In this document: piece after piece, positions 51,455 through 60,993 of the stretch
How positions within the stretch are numbered: position 1 is the first letter of the stretch
How the letters are laid out: each line of letters opens with the position of its first letter
Source: Thermoflexus sp042408815
GTDB taxonomy: Bacteria > Chloroflexota > Anaerolineae > Thermoflexales > Thermoflexaceae
Length of the DNA: 64,000 bases
Reading direction: 5' to 3'
Assembly: GCF_042408815.1 (NCBI RefSeq)
Contig: NZ_JBHOQR010000005.1
Coordinates: 19,352 to 83,351 of the forward strand
The notes under the pieces: model-generated
Database searches by the model: none
Told to the model about the DNA's origin: nothing
Seen by the model: only the letters and a program-made list of their open reading frames with translations
Translations under genes and position numbers: made by a program

Positions 51455-52770
51455 CCGCGCTTCCCTCCTGGCCACCCTCCCAACCCGCTTCCCCGGAGCG
51501 GCCGATCCCCCGATGGACTCTGCGGCCACGGGCGCGGGGTCTCCTGCTACTGACGCTTATCACCGGCCTGGCGGCGATGATTACCGGCCGCTCGATCCTC
51601 TACCACCTCACTTACCTGCTCCTCGCCCTGCTGATCCTCTCCTTCGCCTGGGCCTGGAGCGCCGTGCGGGATCTGGAGATCCGACGGATCCCCCGCTCCC
51701 GGCGGAGCGCCGTGGGGGGGTTCTTTGAAGAAACCCTCATTCTCCAGAACACCGGTTTCTTCCCCAAGATCTGGCTGGAGGTGCGGGATGGCTCCACGTT
51801 GCCCGGCCACCGCGCCAGTTTCGTGCTGGACAACCTGGGGCGAGGGGGGAAGCGCCTGTGGACGGTGCGGACGCGCTGTCGCCGTCGGGGGCTGTATCGC
51901 CTCGGGCCGCTGACCCTCATCGGAACCGATCCGTTCGGCCTTTTTGAGGCCACCCTGCAGCTGACGGAAACCGAGGAGGTGCTGGTTTATCCGCCGATCC
52001 TGCCGATCAGGCGGCTGGGCCTGCCGCCGGGTTTCTGGCGAGAACGGGAGTCCGCCCGGCAGCGGACCCCGGAGGTGACCCCTAATGCCGGAGGCGTGCG
52101 GGAATATCAGCCGGGGGACGCCTTTCAGCGGATCCACTGGCCTTCCACGGCCCGGCGGGAGCGCCTGATGGTGAAGGAATTCGATCAGGAGCCCGCCGCA
52201 GAGGTATGGATCGTCCTCGATATGATGGCCGATGTCCACGTCCATCGGCCGATTCAAGATGAAGAGGAATGGCTGGCCGAGAAGCCCCGGCTTCCCCCTC
52301 TTTCCACGGAAGAATATGCGGTCGCCCTCGCCGCTTCCCTGGCCGCCTACTTTTTGCGACACGGGCGGATGGTGGGGATCCTGGCGTATGGCTCCCGCCG
52401 CCTCCTTCTGCCGCCTCATCGCGGGGAAAACCAGTTAGAGCGTCTCCTGGAGGGGCTGGCGCTGCTGCGGGCGCATGGCGAGATCCCCTTCCACCAGGCC
52501 TTACAATCCCATGCCCTCCGTATCGCCCGCGGCTCCATCCTCATCCTGATCACCCCCTCCGGCGATCCGCGATGGGCGATGACCGCTCGGAGCCTGGTCT
52601 CTCAAGGCATGCGGGTGGTCGCCATCGTACTGGAGACCGCCTCCTTCGGCGGGGCGGAGACCGCCCCTCGCGTTCTTCCCATGCTGAAAAACGCCGGCAT
52701 CCCAGCCGCCGTGATCCGGGCTGAAGAGCCCTTCGCCTTCGCCCTGGAACGGCTGAGCTCTGCCGGGTGA
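51451..52770 (+). CDS. DUF58 domain protein
   Basis: A 439-residue protein with two N-terminal helices (RGLLLLTLITGLAAMITG and LLLALLILSFAWAW), a beta domain (about 70-185) and the DUF58 region with REYQPGDAFQRIHWPSTARR near 215, then a vWA-like fold (VWIVLDMMADVHV onward) with a degenerate MIDAS. DUF58 proteins usually accompany MoxR ATPases and vWA or transglutaminase proteins; none is next to it here. Its partner is the OB-fold gene, whose stop it overlaps by four bases. GGGAGGTTCGATCCCC precedes the ATG. Confidence 0.88.
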   Translation: MTALPSWPPSQPASPERPIPRWTLRPRARGLLLLTLITGLAAMITGRSILYHLTYLLLALLILSFAWAWSAVRDLEIRRIPRSRRSAVGGFFEETLILQNTGFFPKIWLEVRDGSTLPGHRASFVLDNLGRGGKRLWTVRTRCRRRGLYRLGPLTLIGTDPFGLFEATLQLTETEEVLVYPPILPIRRLGLPPGFWRERESARQRTPEVTPNAGGVREYQPGDAFQRIHWPSTARRERLMVKEFDQEPAAEVWIVLDMMADVHVHRPIQDEEEWLAEKPRLPPLSTEEYAVALAASLAAYFLRHGRMVGILAYGSRRLLLPPHRGENQLERLLEGLALLRAHGEIPFHQALQSHALRIARGSILILITPSGDPRWAMTARSLVSQGMRVVAIVLETASFGGAETAPRVLPMLKNAGIPAAVIRAEEPFAFALERLSSAG

Positions 52771-52791
52771 TCGCCGCCAGATCTCCTCCCC

Positions 52792-53604
52792 TCAAACTTC
52801 CTCGGCGAAGCGGGGGCTGAGCCGGCGGAACAGCACATAACCCAGAAACCCTACCAGCCCGGCCGTGACCAGGGTCCGAATGAGGAACTCCGGCGCTGTA
52901 TACGTCCCATAGTAAAAGAGATCGTGATAAGAAGCGATGATCGAGGCCATGGGGTTCAGGCGCCGGGTCCAGAGCCAGACGTCCACCGAGATCCCCAGGA
53001 ACGAGGCATTTCGAGGCAAAACCGATATCGGATAGAAGATCGGGGTCAGGAAGAACCAAGCCAGCAACAACACCTGGAGGATATGCCCGGTGTCCCGGTA
53101 GAACACATTCAAAGCCGAGACAGCCAGGGCCACGCCCGCGGTGAACAACCCATGGGCCAGCAGCGTCAGCGGCAGCAGCAGCAGCCAGGGCGTCGGCCGG
53201 ATCCCGGAGAGCCATGCGATGGCGAAATAGATAGGCAGGGAGATCAGGAAATTCAGCATATTCGAAAGGACGACCGAGAGGGGAAGAATCTCGCGGGGGA
53301 AATAGACCTTGCGCACCAGGGAGGCGTTGGCGGTGACGCTCTCCGCAGCTCCCTGCACAGAGAGGGCGAAGGCGTTCCATGCCAGGATGCCGATCAGCAC
53401 AAAGGCGTGAAAGTGTGGAAGGCTGGCCGGCCCCCGGTTCATCACAGTGAAAACCACTGTGAATACGGTCATCATCAGCAGGGGGTTCATCCATGACCAG
53501 GCCACGCCGAGGACCGAATTCCGGTATCGGACCTTGAGATCCCGCCAGGTGAGCAGCCAGAGCAGATCCCGATAATGCCACAATTCAACAACCCCGCGAA
53601 GCAT
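52792..53604 (-). CDS. ABC-2 type permease for polysaccharide export
   Basis: A 270-residue TagG/Wzm/KpsM-type membrane subunit. The cytoplasmic N-terminus, LTWRDLKVRYRNSVLGVAWS, is the family amphipathic interface; six helices follow, with FPREILPLSVVLSNMLNFLI near 95 and YHDLFYYGTYTAPEF near the end. It would move an undecaprenyl-linked glycan across the membrane with an ATPase partner (TagH/Wzt). No such ATPase is adjacent. It is the last gene of the minus-strand run. The 172 bases upstream to the glycosyltransferase hold no gene. Confidence 0.9.
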   Translation of the reverse strand: MLRGVVELWHYRDLLWLLTWRDLKVRYRNSVLGVAWSWMNPLLMMTVFTVVFTVMNRGPASLPHFHAFVLIGILAWNAFALSVQGAAESVTANASLVRKVYFPREILPLSVVLSNMLNFLISLPIYFAIAWLSGIRPTPWLLLLPLTLLAHGLFTAGVALAVSALNVFYRDTGHILQVLLLAWFFLTPIFYPISVLPRNASFLGISVDVWLWTRRLNPMASIIASYHDLFYYGTYTAPEFLIRTLVTAGLVGFLGYVLFRRLSPRFAEEV

Positions 53605-53776
53605 CCGATCCCCGCCTCATCGCCCGGTTGGATCCAGATCACGGGAGATCCCCTTCCCGCAGTTTCCCCAGGAATCCCCCAAGGAATAAAGCCAAGCCAT
53701 AGCCATTGGAGGTTGATCCCCATAGAAGCTCGGGGTTGGAGCCTTCCCCGTATCCGCCCATCGAGCGAGATCCGGA

Positions 53777-55093
53777 TCATTCTTCCATCTTCCGGATACG
53801 GGTGGAGCTATCTGGAGCCGCCCTCCCCGCCTCTTCTCGCGCGGACTTCCGGGCTGCGGAGGGATCCGCGCCTCTTCGAGGCGAAATGCTGGCCCATGCG
53901 GGGAGATGCCTGCCCTGTCGAACAGCCTGATAGATTTCCAATAACCTCTGACCGGCGGTCCTCCAGCTGTAATGGGCCGTAGCGCGGGCGCGAAGCCGGC
54001 GGCCGCGCTCCACCGATTCCTCCGGATGACGGAGGGCATACAGAATCCACTCCGCCAAGCTTCCCGCATCCCCCAATCGGGCGTAATAGCCGTCCCGGCC
54101 CAGAAACTCCCGGCTGACCGGGGTATCAAAGGCCACCACCGGAAGGCCGGTGGCCATATAGTTTAACAGCTTCCCACTCCCCTCTGTGGCCGACATTTTG
54201 GGCGCCACCGCCAGTTCGCCTAACCGAAGATAAATCGGGGCGTGCTCGTAAGGCAGCTTCCCCGTAAACGTCACATGCGCTGAGATCCCCAGGGCGGCGG
54301 CCCGGGCCATGTAGAAGGTTTCCCCCGGAAATCCCATGATTATGAAATGAACCTGGGGATCCTGATGAATCACGTGAGCGGCCGCCTCCAGCAGCAGATC
54401 CGTGCCCTGATAGGGAGCCAGCAATCCCAGGTAGATCACCCGGCGGCGTCCCCGGGGGATCCCCCATTCCTCCTGCAAGCGCTGGAGCTCCGGCAGCTCC
54501 TCGGGGAGCGGAGGGCGGAAGATCTCCGTATTGACCGCATCCGGGAACGGGATCACCCGCTCCGGGGGCGCGCCGAAGGCCTCGATCAAGAGACGGGCCC
54601 CGTGAACCGTGCTGGTGAGGATCCGATCGGGCTGCCGATCGATCCAGACCTCCAGCCGCCGCATCAGGGGATACCAGGGCCCATCCGGGTTCAGGAAGCG
54701 GTGATCGATCATCTCCCCGGTCAGGCTGCCCTGGAAATCGAAAATCAGCGGAACCCGTAACAGCATCCGAAGGACGCTCCCGATGAGTGCGCCCTCGTGG
54801 AGATGCGCGTGCAACAGATGGGGGCGCCAGCGCAGCGCCGTGACCAGCGCCGTGGCGGAGAGATAGAGATCGAAAGCGATCTTATGTCGAGAGGATCCGA
54901 CCTCATAGTGGGAACGCCACGGCAGAGGAGGGGTGCGGACGATGTCCAGACCCGGGAGATCGCGGCCTTTGTAGTAGGTTACAATCTTCACCTGGAGCCC
55001 GAGGGACTGGAGGGCTCTGGCTTCCTCCAGGATACGCACGTGACATCCATAGTCGTTGAAGAACGAAGTCGGCGCGATCATCAATACCCGCAT
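53777..55093 (-). CDS. Glycosyltransferase family 4
   Basis: A 438-residue GT4 retaining glycosyltransferase of GT-B fold. The N-terminal domain begins MRVLMIAPTSFFNDYGCHVR and has the HAHLHEGALIGSVL region. The C-terminal UDP- or GDP-sugar domain has VIYLGLLAPYQGTDLLLEAA near 220 and the E-x7-E-type stretch SATEGSGKLLNYMATGLPVV near 305. The last 45 residues are a basic, Ala/Ser-rich tail. It probably builds a surface glycan exported by the downstream ABC-2 permease. The ribosome-binding site (GGAGGG) is somewhat far from the ATG. Confidence 0.88.
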   Translation of the reverse strand: MRVLMIAPTSFFNDYGCHVRILEEARALQSLGLQVKIVTYYKGRDLPGLDIVRTPPLPWRSHYEVGSSRHKIAFDLYLSATALVTALRWRPHLLHAHLHEGALIGSVLRMLLRVPLIFDFQGSLTGEMIDHRFLNPDGPWYPLMRRLEVWIDRQPDRILTSTVHGARLLIEAFGAPPERVIPFPDAVNTEIFRPPLPEELPELQRLQEEWGIPRGRRRVIYLGLLAPYQGTDLLLEAAAHVIHQDPQVHFIIMGFPGETFYMARAAALGISAHVTFTGKLPYEHAPIYLRLGELAVAPKMSATEGSGKLLNYMATGLPVVAFDTPVSREFLGRDGYYARLGDAGSLAEWILYALRHPEESVERGRRLRARATAHYSWRTAGQRLLEIYQAVRQGRHLPAWASISPRRGADPSAARKSAREEAGRAAPDSSTRIRKMEE

Positions 55094-55167
55094 CCGATGA
55101 GGCCCTCCGAAGGATCAGATTCGAGCCGTCCAGAACGAGGCCCAGCTCGCGAAAGCTCCGCCCGGGC

Positions 55168-56112
55168 TTATTGCTTCCGAGAGGAACGAAGGGAGTGGAT
55201 CCCCAACATGGTTTCCAGAAGGCTGGGCGGATCCGCCGGCGTAGGCAACGCCTGCAGACGCTCGCGCCGGGACTTCAACCAGGCTTCCCGGATCTGGCGG
55301 GCGGCGCGGAAAACGTCCTCCAGAGCGGCCTCATTCTCCACATCTGTCAGCGCCTCCCGCAAACGCCCCAGTGCTTCCAGCAGGCGATCCAGCCAGTAGA
55401 GCAGGGATTCCCGATTGGCCATTGCCGCCAGCCGCCCATCGGGAGCATCCGGGAGATCTGCGGTCATCCGGGCAAAGCGGCTTCCGATCGCCTGGGGCAT
55501 TTCCCGTCGGGCGGGGGCGGCGGACCACACCGACAGGAGGGCGGCGCTGAGCAGAGACGGCAATTGCTCGAGAGCCGCCATCCAACCGTCATGCTCGACG
55601 GGGTCGATGAAGAAAGGGCGCGCGCCGATCCGCTGGGCCAGCCCGGCGGCCGCCTCCACGGCCCAGGCAGGAGCCTGAGCCGGCGGGCTCAGACAGAACA
55701 GGGCATCCCGGAACAAATCCGGTCCGGGTTCCTCCCCGACATCCGGACGGAGAATCGGATGGCCGCCGATGAATGGGATGGTGGGAGGGAGGTAGTGCCG
55801 GGCCCAGGCCAAGACCGGGGCCTTGAGCTCCGCTGTATCCAGCACCAGGGTGCCTTCGGCAAGGACGGGAGCGATCGCCCGCATGGCCTGCTCCATTTCG
55901 GCCAGAGGGAGCGCGAGGAGGATCAGTTCGGATCCCTCACAGGCTCCAGGAAGGTTCCCGTCTATACGGTCCACGGCCTGTCGTCGCAATGCCTCCCGCG
56001 CCCGCCCGGGGTCCGGATCGTGGCCGATCCGCTGGGCCTGGGGCGTCGCCTCCCGCAGCGCCAGCCCCAGGGAGATTCCGATTTTTCCCAGACCGACAAT
56101 GGTAATGCGCAT
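55168..56112 (-). CDS. tyrA: Prephenate dehydrogenase
   Basis: A 314-residue TyrA-type NAD(P)-dependent dehydrogenase converting prephenate to 4-hydroxyphenylpyruvate in tyrosine synthesis. The Rossmann glycine motif is ITIVGLGKIGISLGLAL at the N-terminus; FIGGHPILRPDVG near 125 carries the catalytic-site His, and PVEHDGWMAALEQLPSLLSA near 180 is the dimer-helix region. No ACT domain is present, so feedback inhibition, if any, is through the active domain. The start at 56112 follows GGGGAGCCAAGG. Arogenate specificity is possible. Confidence 0.85.
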   Translation of the reverse strand: MRITIVGLGKIGISLGLALREATPQAQRIGHDPDPGRAREALRRQAVDRIDGNLPGACEGSELILLALPLAEMEQAMRAIAPVLAEGTLVLDTAELKAPVLAWARHYLPPTIPFIGGHPILRPDVGEEPGPDLFRDALFCLSPPAQAPAWAVEAAAGLAQRIGARPFFIDPVEHDGWMAALEQLPSLLSAALLSVWSAAPARREMPQAIGSRFARMTADLPDAPDGRLAAMANRESLLYWLDRLLEALGRLREALTDVENEAALEDVFRAARQIREAWLKSRRERLQALPTPADPPSLLETMLGIHSLRSSRKQ

Positions 56113-56194
56113 CCTTGGCTCCCCAAGGAGGTTCCTCCCCGAGTATACCATGGCTGTGTCATGGATCCGGGGGAGGGCGCTCTCCACGCGCTCA

Positions 56195-56386
56195 TCATTC
56201 CCGACCGGAACGCCAGGCGAAGAGCAGACCGAGCATCCCGATCAGGAACCCCGCGGCGGATGCAACGTAGGAGAAAAGAGAGAGTAGAAGAGAGGGGGGA
56301 AGATAGCGGACGACCATCAGGAAAGCGATCGCCCACCCGAGCAGCATGAGGAAGAGGCCTGCTGTGATCCAGCGCTTAGGGTTCAT
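56195..56386 (-). CDS. Small two-helix membrane protein of unknown function
   Basis: A 63-residue protein with two hydrophobic helices: WITAGLFLMLLGWAIAFLMVV and SYVASAAGFLIGMLGLLFAW, and a short basic end. No family is recognised. Its ATG overlaps the stop of the upstream ABC ATPase (ATGA), so it is translated by coupling, and it precedes tyrA. The link with the transporter operon suggests an accessory or simple membrane role. Confidence 0.65.
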   Translation of the reverse strand: MNPKRWITAGLFLMLLGWAIAFLMVVRYLPPSLLLSLFSYVASAAGFLIGMLGLLFAWRSGRE

Positions 56387-57423
56387 GGGCGATACAGCCA
56401 GCAGGCGACATGATGCTGCGGCCCCACCTCGAAATCTGGAGGCTCCTCCCGGTCACACAAGCCCTGAAGGATGCGAGGGCAGCGGGGGTGGAAGCGACAG
56501 CCGGGAGGCGGAGCGATCAGGCTGGGGGGCTCCCCGGGTGGGATCTCCTTCAGCAGTCGGGCATTCTCCGGATCGGGGTCCGGGAGCGCGGTGAGCAGAG
56601 CTGCTGTGTATGGGTGAGCCGGATGGGCGAGCAGCTCCGCAATAGGGGCTTGCTCGACGACCCTGCCGGCATACATCACCAAGATGCGGTCGGCGAAATA
56701 GCTGGCCGTCGCCAGATCGTGGGTTACGTAAATGACCGACAGGTGATAACGCTGTTGCAATGCCTGAATCAACTTCAGGATCTCCACACGGATAGAGGCA
56801 TCCAGCATAGAGACGGGCTCATCGGCAATGAGCAAGCGGGGGCGCATCAGGATCGCCCGGGCGATGACCACCCGCTGTTGCTGCCCACCGCTGAGCATGT
56901 GCGGGAACTTAAAAAGAAAATCCTCAACTGGAGTCAACTTTACCTCTTCCATGACCTCGCAAACGCGCTCCAGGCGCTGGCGCCGATCCCGAATCCCGCC
57001 GACGATCAAGGGCTCTTCCAGGATCTGACGGATGCTCATGAACGGGGGAAGGGCTCCGTAAGGGTCCTGTTGCACATAGCCCACCTGCGTGTTCCGATAC
57101 CAACGCATCTCCTGGGAGGTGAAGGTGCGAAGATCCCTTCCCAGGTAACTCACCGTGCCCCGGATCGGCCGATGCAGCCCCAGGAGGGTTCGGATGAGGG
57201 TGGATTTGCCTGATCCGCTCTCCCCGACCACCGCGAGGATCTCCCCTGGATACAGATCGAAGGAGATCCCATCGACCGCGCGCACATAGCCGGCGCGGCT
57301 GAAGACCCAGCGGCGCAACTCAAACCATACGCATAGATCTCGCACGGTCAGGAGGGGCCCCTGGGTCGCATGGGCCATGACTTGATCGGAGACCAGGTGG
57401 GTCTGAGGCTCCATATCTGCCAT
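56383..57423 (-). CDS. Oligopeptide/dipeptide ABC transporter ATP-binding protein (OppF/DppF-like)
   Basis: A 346-residue ABC ATPase. Walker A GESGSGKST near 55, signature LSGGQQQRVVIARAI near 165, Walker B LLIADEPVSMLD near 190 and the His switch THDLATA near 220. The C-terminal oligopeptide-transporter domain carries the cysteines of CRFHPRCP, which bind an iron-sulfur cluster in some family members. The start at 57423 (MADMEPQ) follows AGGAGGAAA. It is 88 bases after the OppD-like gene. Confidence 0.93.
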   Translation of the reverse strand: MADMEPQTHLVSDQVMAHATQGPLLTVRDLCVWFELRRWVFSRAGYVRAVDGISFDLYPGEILAVVGESGSGKSTLIRTLLGLHRPIRGTVSYLGRDLRTFTSQEMRWYRNTQVGYVQQDPYGALPPFMSIRQILEEPLIVGGIRDRRQRLERVCEVMEEVKLTPVEDFLFKFPHMLSGGQQQRVVIARAILMRPRLLIADEPVSMLDASIRVEILKLIQALQQRYHLSVIYVTHDLATASYFADRILVMYAGRVVEQAPIAELLAHPAHPYTAALLTALPDPDPENARLLKEIPPGEPPSLIAPPPGCRFHPRCPRILQGLCDREEPPDFEVGPQHHVACWLYRP

Positions 57424-57511
57424 TTTCCTCCTCACATCGGGGAGATCCCAGTCTCCCCAGCCATGGGCATTTTCCTCCGAGCGATCGGGGAACCGCTTGG
57501 AAGCCCCCGCG

Positions 57512-58468
57512 TCATTCATAAAGCCAGCAACGCACCATACGACCATCCCGATGGATCATCGGCGGATCCTGGGAACACTTCTCAAACCGGAAAGGACAAC
57601 GATCCGCGAAGCGACAGCCTGGGGGGAGCTGGATCAGGCCCGGAGGCCGGCCCGGGATGAACGTGATTTCCCCCCGATGGCGGAGACGAGGCACACTGGC
57701 CAGCAAGCCCTTTGAATACGGATGGAGAGGCTCGCGGAAGAACCGTTGCGCATCGCTGAACTCGACGATCTGACCTGCGTACATAACGGCCACCCGATCG
57801 GCCAACTCGCTGGACACCGCGATGTCATGGGTGATCAGGATGAAAGCGATCCCGGTCTCCCATTTGATTTGCTTCAATTTGTTGAAGATACTGGCCTGGG
57901 TGAGCACATCCAACGCAGAAGTCGGCTCATCCAGGAGAAGGAGGCGGGGAGAGGTGATCATGGCCATGGCGATAGCGGCCCGCTGGCGCATCCCCCCGCT
58001 GAGCTCAAAAGGATAGCGCTGGAGGAAGGCCTCCGGAATCCCCACCAGCCGGAAGAGGGCTCGAGCTCGGTCCATCGCCTCGCCTCGGCTCATCCCCAGC
58101 TGGTTCACGGCCGGCTCGATGATCTGATCGCCCATCCGCAATACCGGGTTGAAGGCGTTCATCGCTGCCTGGGGGACTAGAGAGATCAGCTTCCAGCGCA
58201 CTTCCCGGCGGAAGCTTTCATCATCCAGGCGCATCAGATCGAGCCCATCCATGAGGATCGCGCCGCGATAAGCGGCCACGTTGCGAGGCAACAGGCGCAG
58301 GATCGCACGGACCAGGGAGGATTTGCCGCATCCGGATTCGCCCAGGATCACCAGGGCCTCGTTATCTCCCACCGTCAGATCCACCCCGTCCACCGCGCGC
58401 ACGATCCCTGCCCGGGTTCGGAAGTGGAGGATCAAGTCCGATATCGCCAGGAGGGTCTTCGGGGTCAT
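57512..58468 (-). CDS. Oligopeptide/dipeptide ABC transporter ATP-binding protein (OppD/DppD-like)
   Basis: A 318-residue ABC ATPase with Walker A GESGCGKSS near 42, signature LSGGMRQRAAIAMAM near 150, Walker B LLLLDEPTSALD near 170 and the His switch THDIAVS near 200. The C-terminal domain has CRFADRCPFRFEKC, the oligopeptide-type cysteine motif. The start at 58468 (MTPKTLLAISD) is eight bases after the upstream permease stop. The longer open frame upstream has no coding character of the family. Confidence 0.93.
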   Translation of the reverse strand: MTPKTLLAISDLILHFRTRAGIVRAVDGVDLTVGDNEALVILGESGCGKSSLVRAILRLLPRNVAAYRGAILMDGLDLMRLDDESFRREVRWKLISLVPQAAMNAFNPVLRMGDQIIEPAVNQLGMSRGEAMDRARALFRLVGIPEAFLQRYPFELSGGMRQRAAIAMAMITSPRLLLLDEPTSALDVLTQASIFNKLKQIKWETGIAFILITHDIAVSSELADRVAVMYAGQIVEFSDAQRFFREPLHPYSKGLLASVPRLRHRGEITFIPGRPPGLIQLPPGCRFADRCPFRFEKCSQDPPMIHRDGRMVRCWLYE

Positions 58469-58476
58469 AGCTGGTC

Positions 58477-59823
58477 TCAGATCTCCCGCAGACGAGGGTT
58501 GAACACCCGATCCAGGGCGAAGCCAACAGTGGAGAACGAAAGGCCTGCCACCATCAGCAGGAGGGCGGGCTCCAGCACCCAGTAGTAAGAGCCCTGAAGG
58601 AGACTCCCGCTGAAGATCGCCTCGTCCAACACCTTCCCCCACGTAGGCAGAACGGGATCCCCTAACCCGAGCACGGCGAGGGAAGCTTCCAGAAAGACAA
58701 AGCTGGGCACTCCGATAACCAGATTCGGGATCATCAGGGGAAGAATGCGGGGCAACAGATAGCGGAGGATGATCCGTCCGCTTCCCGCCCCATAGGCTTG
58801 TGCGGCTTCGATATAGGGCAGTTCCCGGATCTGGAGGAAGATCGCCCGATAGTTCTTGATGGTGATGCTGAAGACCGAAAGGACGATGGCGACTCCCAGG
58901 ATCACGATCAGGCTGCGCGAGTAAAAGGTGCCCACCAGGATGAGGACAGGAAGGAAGGGGATGATGGAGAAGATCTCCACCAGGCGCTGGATCAGCTCGT
59001 CCACCCATCCCCGGAACCACACCCCCACGGCGGCCAGCCCCATGGCGATCAGGGTAGTCCCGACGGAGCCCAGCACCCCAAAGGCCATGGCCACCGGGAA
59101 ACCCCAGAGCAGAGCCACCCCCAGATCGCGGCGATACCGGTCGGTTCCCGCCCAGCCGTATACCTGCCCGTAGGCGATGAATTCCACATCGACATCCGCG
59201 TCCGGCTCGAAGGTAATCGCCTCGATGTGCAATCGATAGGTTCCCTTCAACACCCGAGGCTGGCTCTCCCCCGGCGTGGAGAAAAGGGCTTCCTCAGGGG
59301 GAACTCCTTCCAGACGTTGGAGCAGCCGGCGATCCTGAGAGAATCGGAACCCCTGTTTGATCCCCTCGACGCGGAGCTCCGCGACCCGGATCGATCGCCC
59401 ATCCGGTGTTTTCCAGGTCGCCACGAGGAACGGTGCCTTCTCGCGAAAGCGGGACCAGATGTAGAGAGCGAGCTCCTGAGGGAAGGTGTCGTAGGGATAA
59501 TTGAAAACGAAATCCACCTCGATGCGCCGCCCCTCGCCGGCGGGCTGGCTGTGCTTCCAGGAGGGCTGATCCCGCGTGCTGAAGATCAGGGTATCCGCCA
59601 GCTTATCCCGCCGGAACCAGTTCACCCACGCAGGAGGGACCTGACGGGGCGATCGATACCAGACCTCCTCTCCTCCTCGCCACAAGCGGACAGCCTCCGA
59701 GTAGGGGATCCAAAGAGGCACGACGAGGGAGATCATCAGCATGATCCCGATGACGATCCCCCCGAGAAGGGCCGAGGGATAATAGCGCAGATCCTTCAGG
59801 AAATCTTTTAGCCAGAACCTCAT
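58477..59823 (-). CDS. Oligopeptide/dipeptide ABC transporter permease (DppC-like) with large external insert
   Basis: A 448-residue permease, about 150 longer than DppC/OppC of E. coli. The first helix (LLGGIVIGIMLMISLVVPLW, about 19-40) is followed by an extracytoplasmic insert (about 45-215) with beta character (WVNWFRRDKLADTLIFS, VFNYPYDTFPQELALYIWSR). The membrane core starts at VALLWGFPVAMAFGVLGSVG, with the coupling loop EAAQAYGAGSGRIILRYLLP near 340. The insert may contact the large binding protein. Its ATG overlaps the stop of the DppB-like gene. Confidence 0.9.
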   Translation of the reverse strand: MRFWLKDFLKDLRYYPSALLGGIVIGIMLMISLVVPLWIPYSEAVRLWRGGEEVWYRSPRQVPPAWVNWFRRDKLADTLIFSTRDQPSWKHSQPAGEGRRIEVDFVFNYPYDTFPQELALYIWSRFREKAPFLVATWKTPDGRSIRVAELRVEGIKQGFRFSQDRRLLQRLEGVPPEEALFSTPGESQPRVLKGTYRLHIEAITFEPDADVDVEFIAYGQVYGWAGTDRYRRDLGVALLWGFPVAMAFGVLGSVGTTLIAMGLAAVGVWFRGWVDELIQRLVEIFSIIPFLPVLILVGTFYSRSLIVILGVAIVLSVFSITIKNYRAIFLQIRELPYIEAAQAYGAGSGRIILRYLLPRILPLMIPNLVIGVPSFVFLEASLAVLGLGDPVLPTWGKVLDEAIFSGSLLQGSYYWVLEPALLLMVAGLSFSTVGFALDRVFNPRLREI

Positions 59824-60971
59824 GGGGCCCCCTGCTCCACTCCCGGCCCGCCAATCCGCACCCGGGGATCCACGAGGGCATAGAGGAGGTCCAGGATCAG
59901 CACCGTCAGGGCCAGCAGATACGCGAAAATAACGGTCGCTCCCACAATCACGGGAGTGTCCACCAATCCGATGGCCTCATAGATCACCCGACCCAGCCCG
60001 GGCCAATTGAACACCGTCTCCAGGATGGGCGCACCGGTCCACGAGGTGATCAATACGATGGCGAAACTCGTAAGGATGTTCGGCATGGTAGGCCGGAGGA
60101 TATACCGCCGCTCGATGTCACGGCCTTTCAGACCCTTGGCCCGCGCCATTTCCACATAATCCTCACCGGCGTAAATCAAAAAGAAGGTGCGGTTGGCATA
60201 AGCGTTGATAAAGAAGTTGCTCAGCGTGAGGGCCAGGGTAGGCAGGATCAGGTGACGCAGCACGCTAAGAGCGTAACTCGTGGAATCCGAGGGCGGGGGG
60301 ACGTCCACCATGCCTCCGAACGGGAGCCAGCGGAGGGTAGCGGCGAAAATCAGGATCAGAAAAACCCCATAGAACCAGGCCGGTGCGGCCGAGAGAGGAG
60401 TCAGAGCGATGAGCAAACGATCCGCCAGATGACCATAACGCCGGGAGAGGGCCAGGCCAGCCCATAGGGTCAAGAAGAAGATCAGGACATTGCTCGTGCT
60501 CAAGAGAAGGAGCGTGGGAGGCAGCCGTTCGGCGAGGATCAGACGGACCTGTCGGGATCCGGTATCGCTGGAGATCTGATAGGAGCGTCCCAGATCCAGG
60601 AGCAAGGCATCCCTCAAGTAAATCAAACTCCGAACGAGAAAGGGCCGATCCAGCCCGAAATACTGTTCCAACTGCTGCACCCGCTGCTGCTGTAAGCGAG
60701 CCCGCGCATCCGGGGAGAGGGTTCGGAAGGACGGATTGGCCAACAGCTCCTGACCGACCCGCTCCCGGATCTCGGCGCGGCGGATCTCATCGACATACCC
60801 GCCCATGTTCGCGACAAGGATCGTGAGATAGACAGCAATGACGACCGTGATCGCCAGAACAAGGATCCGGAAGGACACAAAGAGAAAAACTCGCCGGGCG
60901 GCTTCGAGCAAGGGCGAGGCGGAAGCCACAGCCTCCGGCTTCGGGGTTACTAGCAGGGCGCCCTGTTCCAT
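59820..60971 (-). CDS. Oligopeptide/dipeptide ABC transporter permease (DppB-like)
   Basis: A 383-residue permease. A first helix (about 30-52, FRILVLAITVVIAVYLTILV) is followed by an extracytoplasmic segment (55-145) containing SPDARARLQQQRVQQLEQYF, a region longer than in E. coli DppB. The core includes SNVLIFFLTLWAGLALSRRY and the EAA-like loop YVEMARAKGLKGRDIERRYI near 280. The start at 60971 has GGGGGG and AGAGGA upstream. It overlaps the DppC-like gene by four bases. A 15-bp hairpin separates it from the binding-protein gene. Confidence 0.9.
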   Translation of the reverse strand: MEQGALLVTPKPEAVASASPLLEAARRVFLFVSFRILVLAITVVIAVYLTILVANMGGYVDEIRRAEIRERVGQELLANPSFRTLSPDARARLQQQRVQQLEQYFGLDRPFLVRSLIYLRDALLLDLGRSYQISSDTGSRQVRLILAERLPPTLLLLSTSNVLIFFLTLWAGLALSRRYGHLADRLLIALTPLSAAPAWFYGVFLILIFAATLRWLPFGGMVDVPPPSDSTSYALSVLRHLILPTLALTLSNFFINAYANRTFFLIYAGEDYVEMARAKGLKGRDIERRYILRPTMPNILTSFAIVLITSWTGAPILETVFNWPGLGRVIYEAIGLVDTPVIVGATVIFAYLLALTVLILDLLYALVDPRVRIGGPGVEQGAP

Positions 60972-60993
60972 TCCTCTGTCTACCCCCCTTGCC

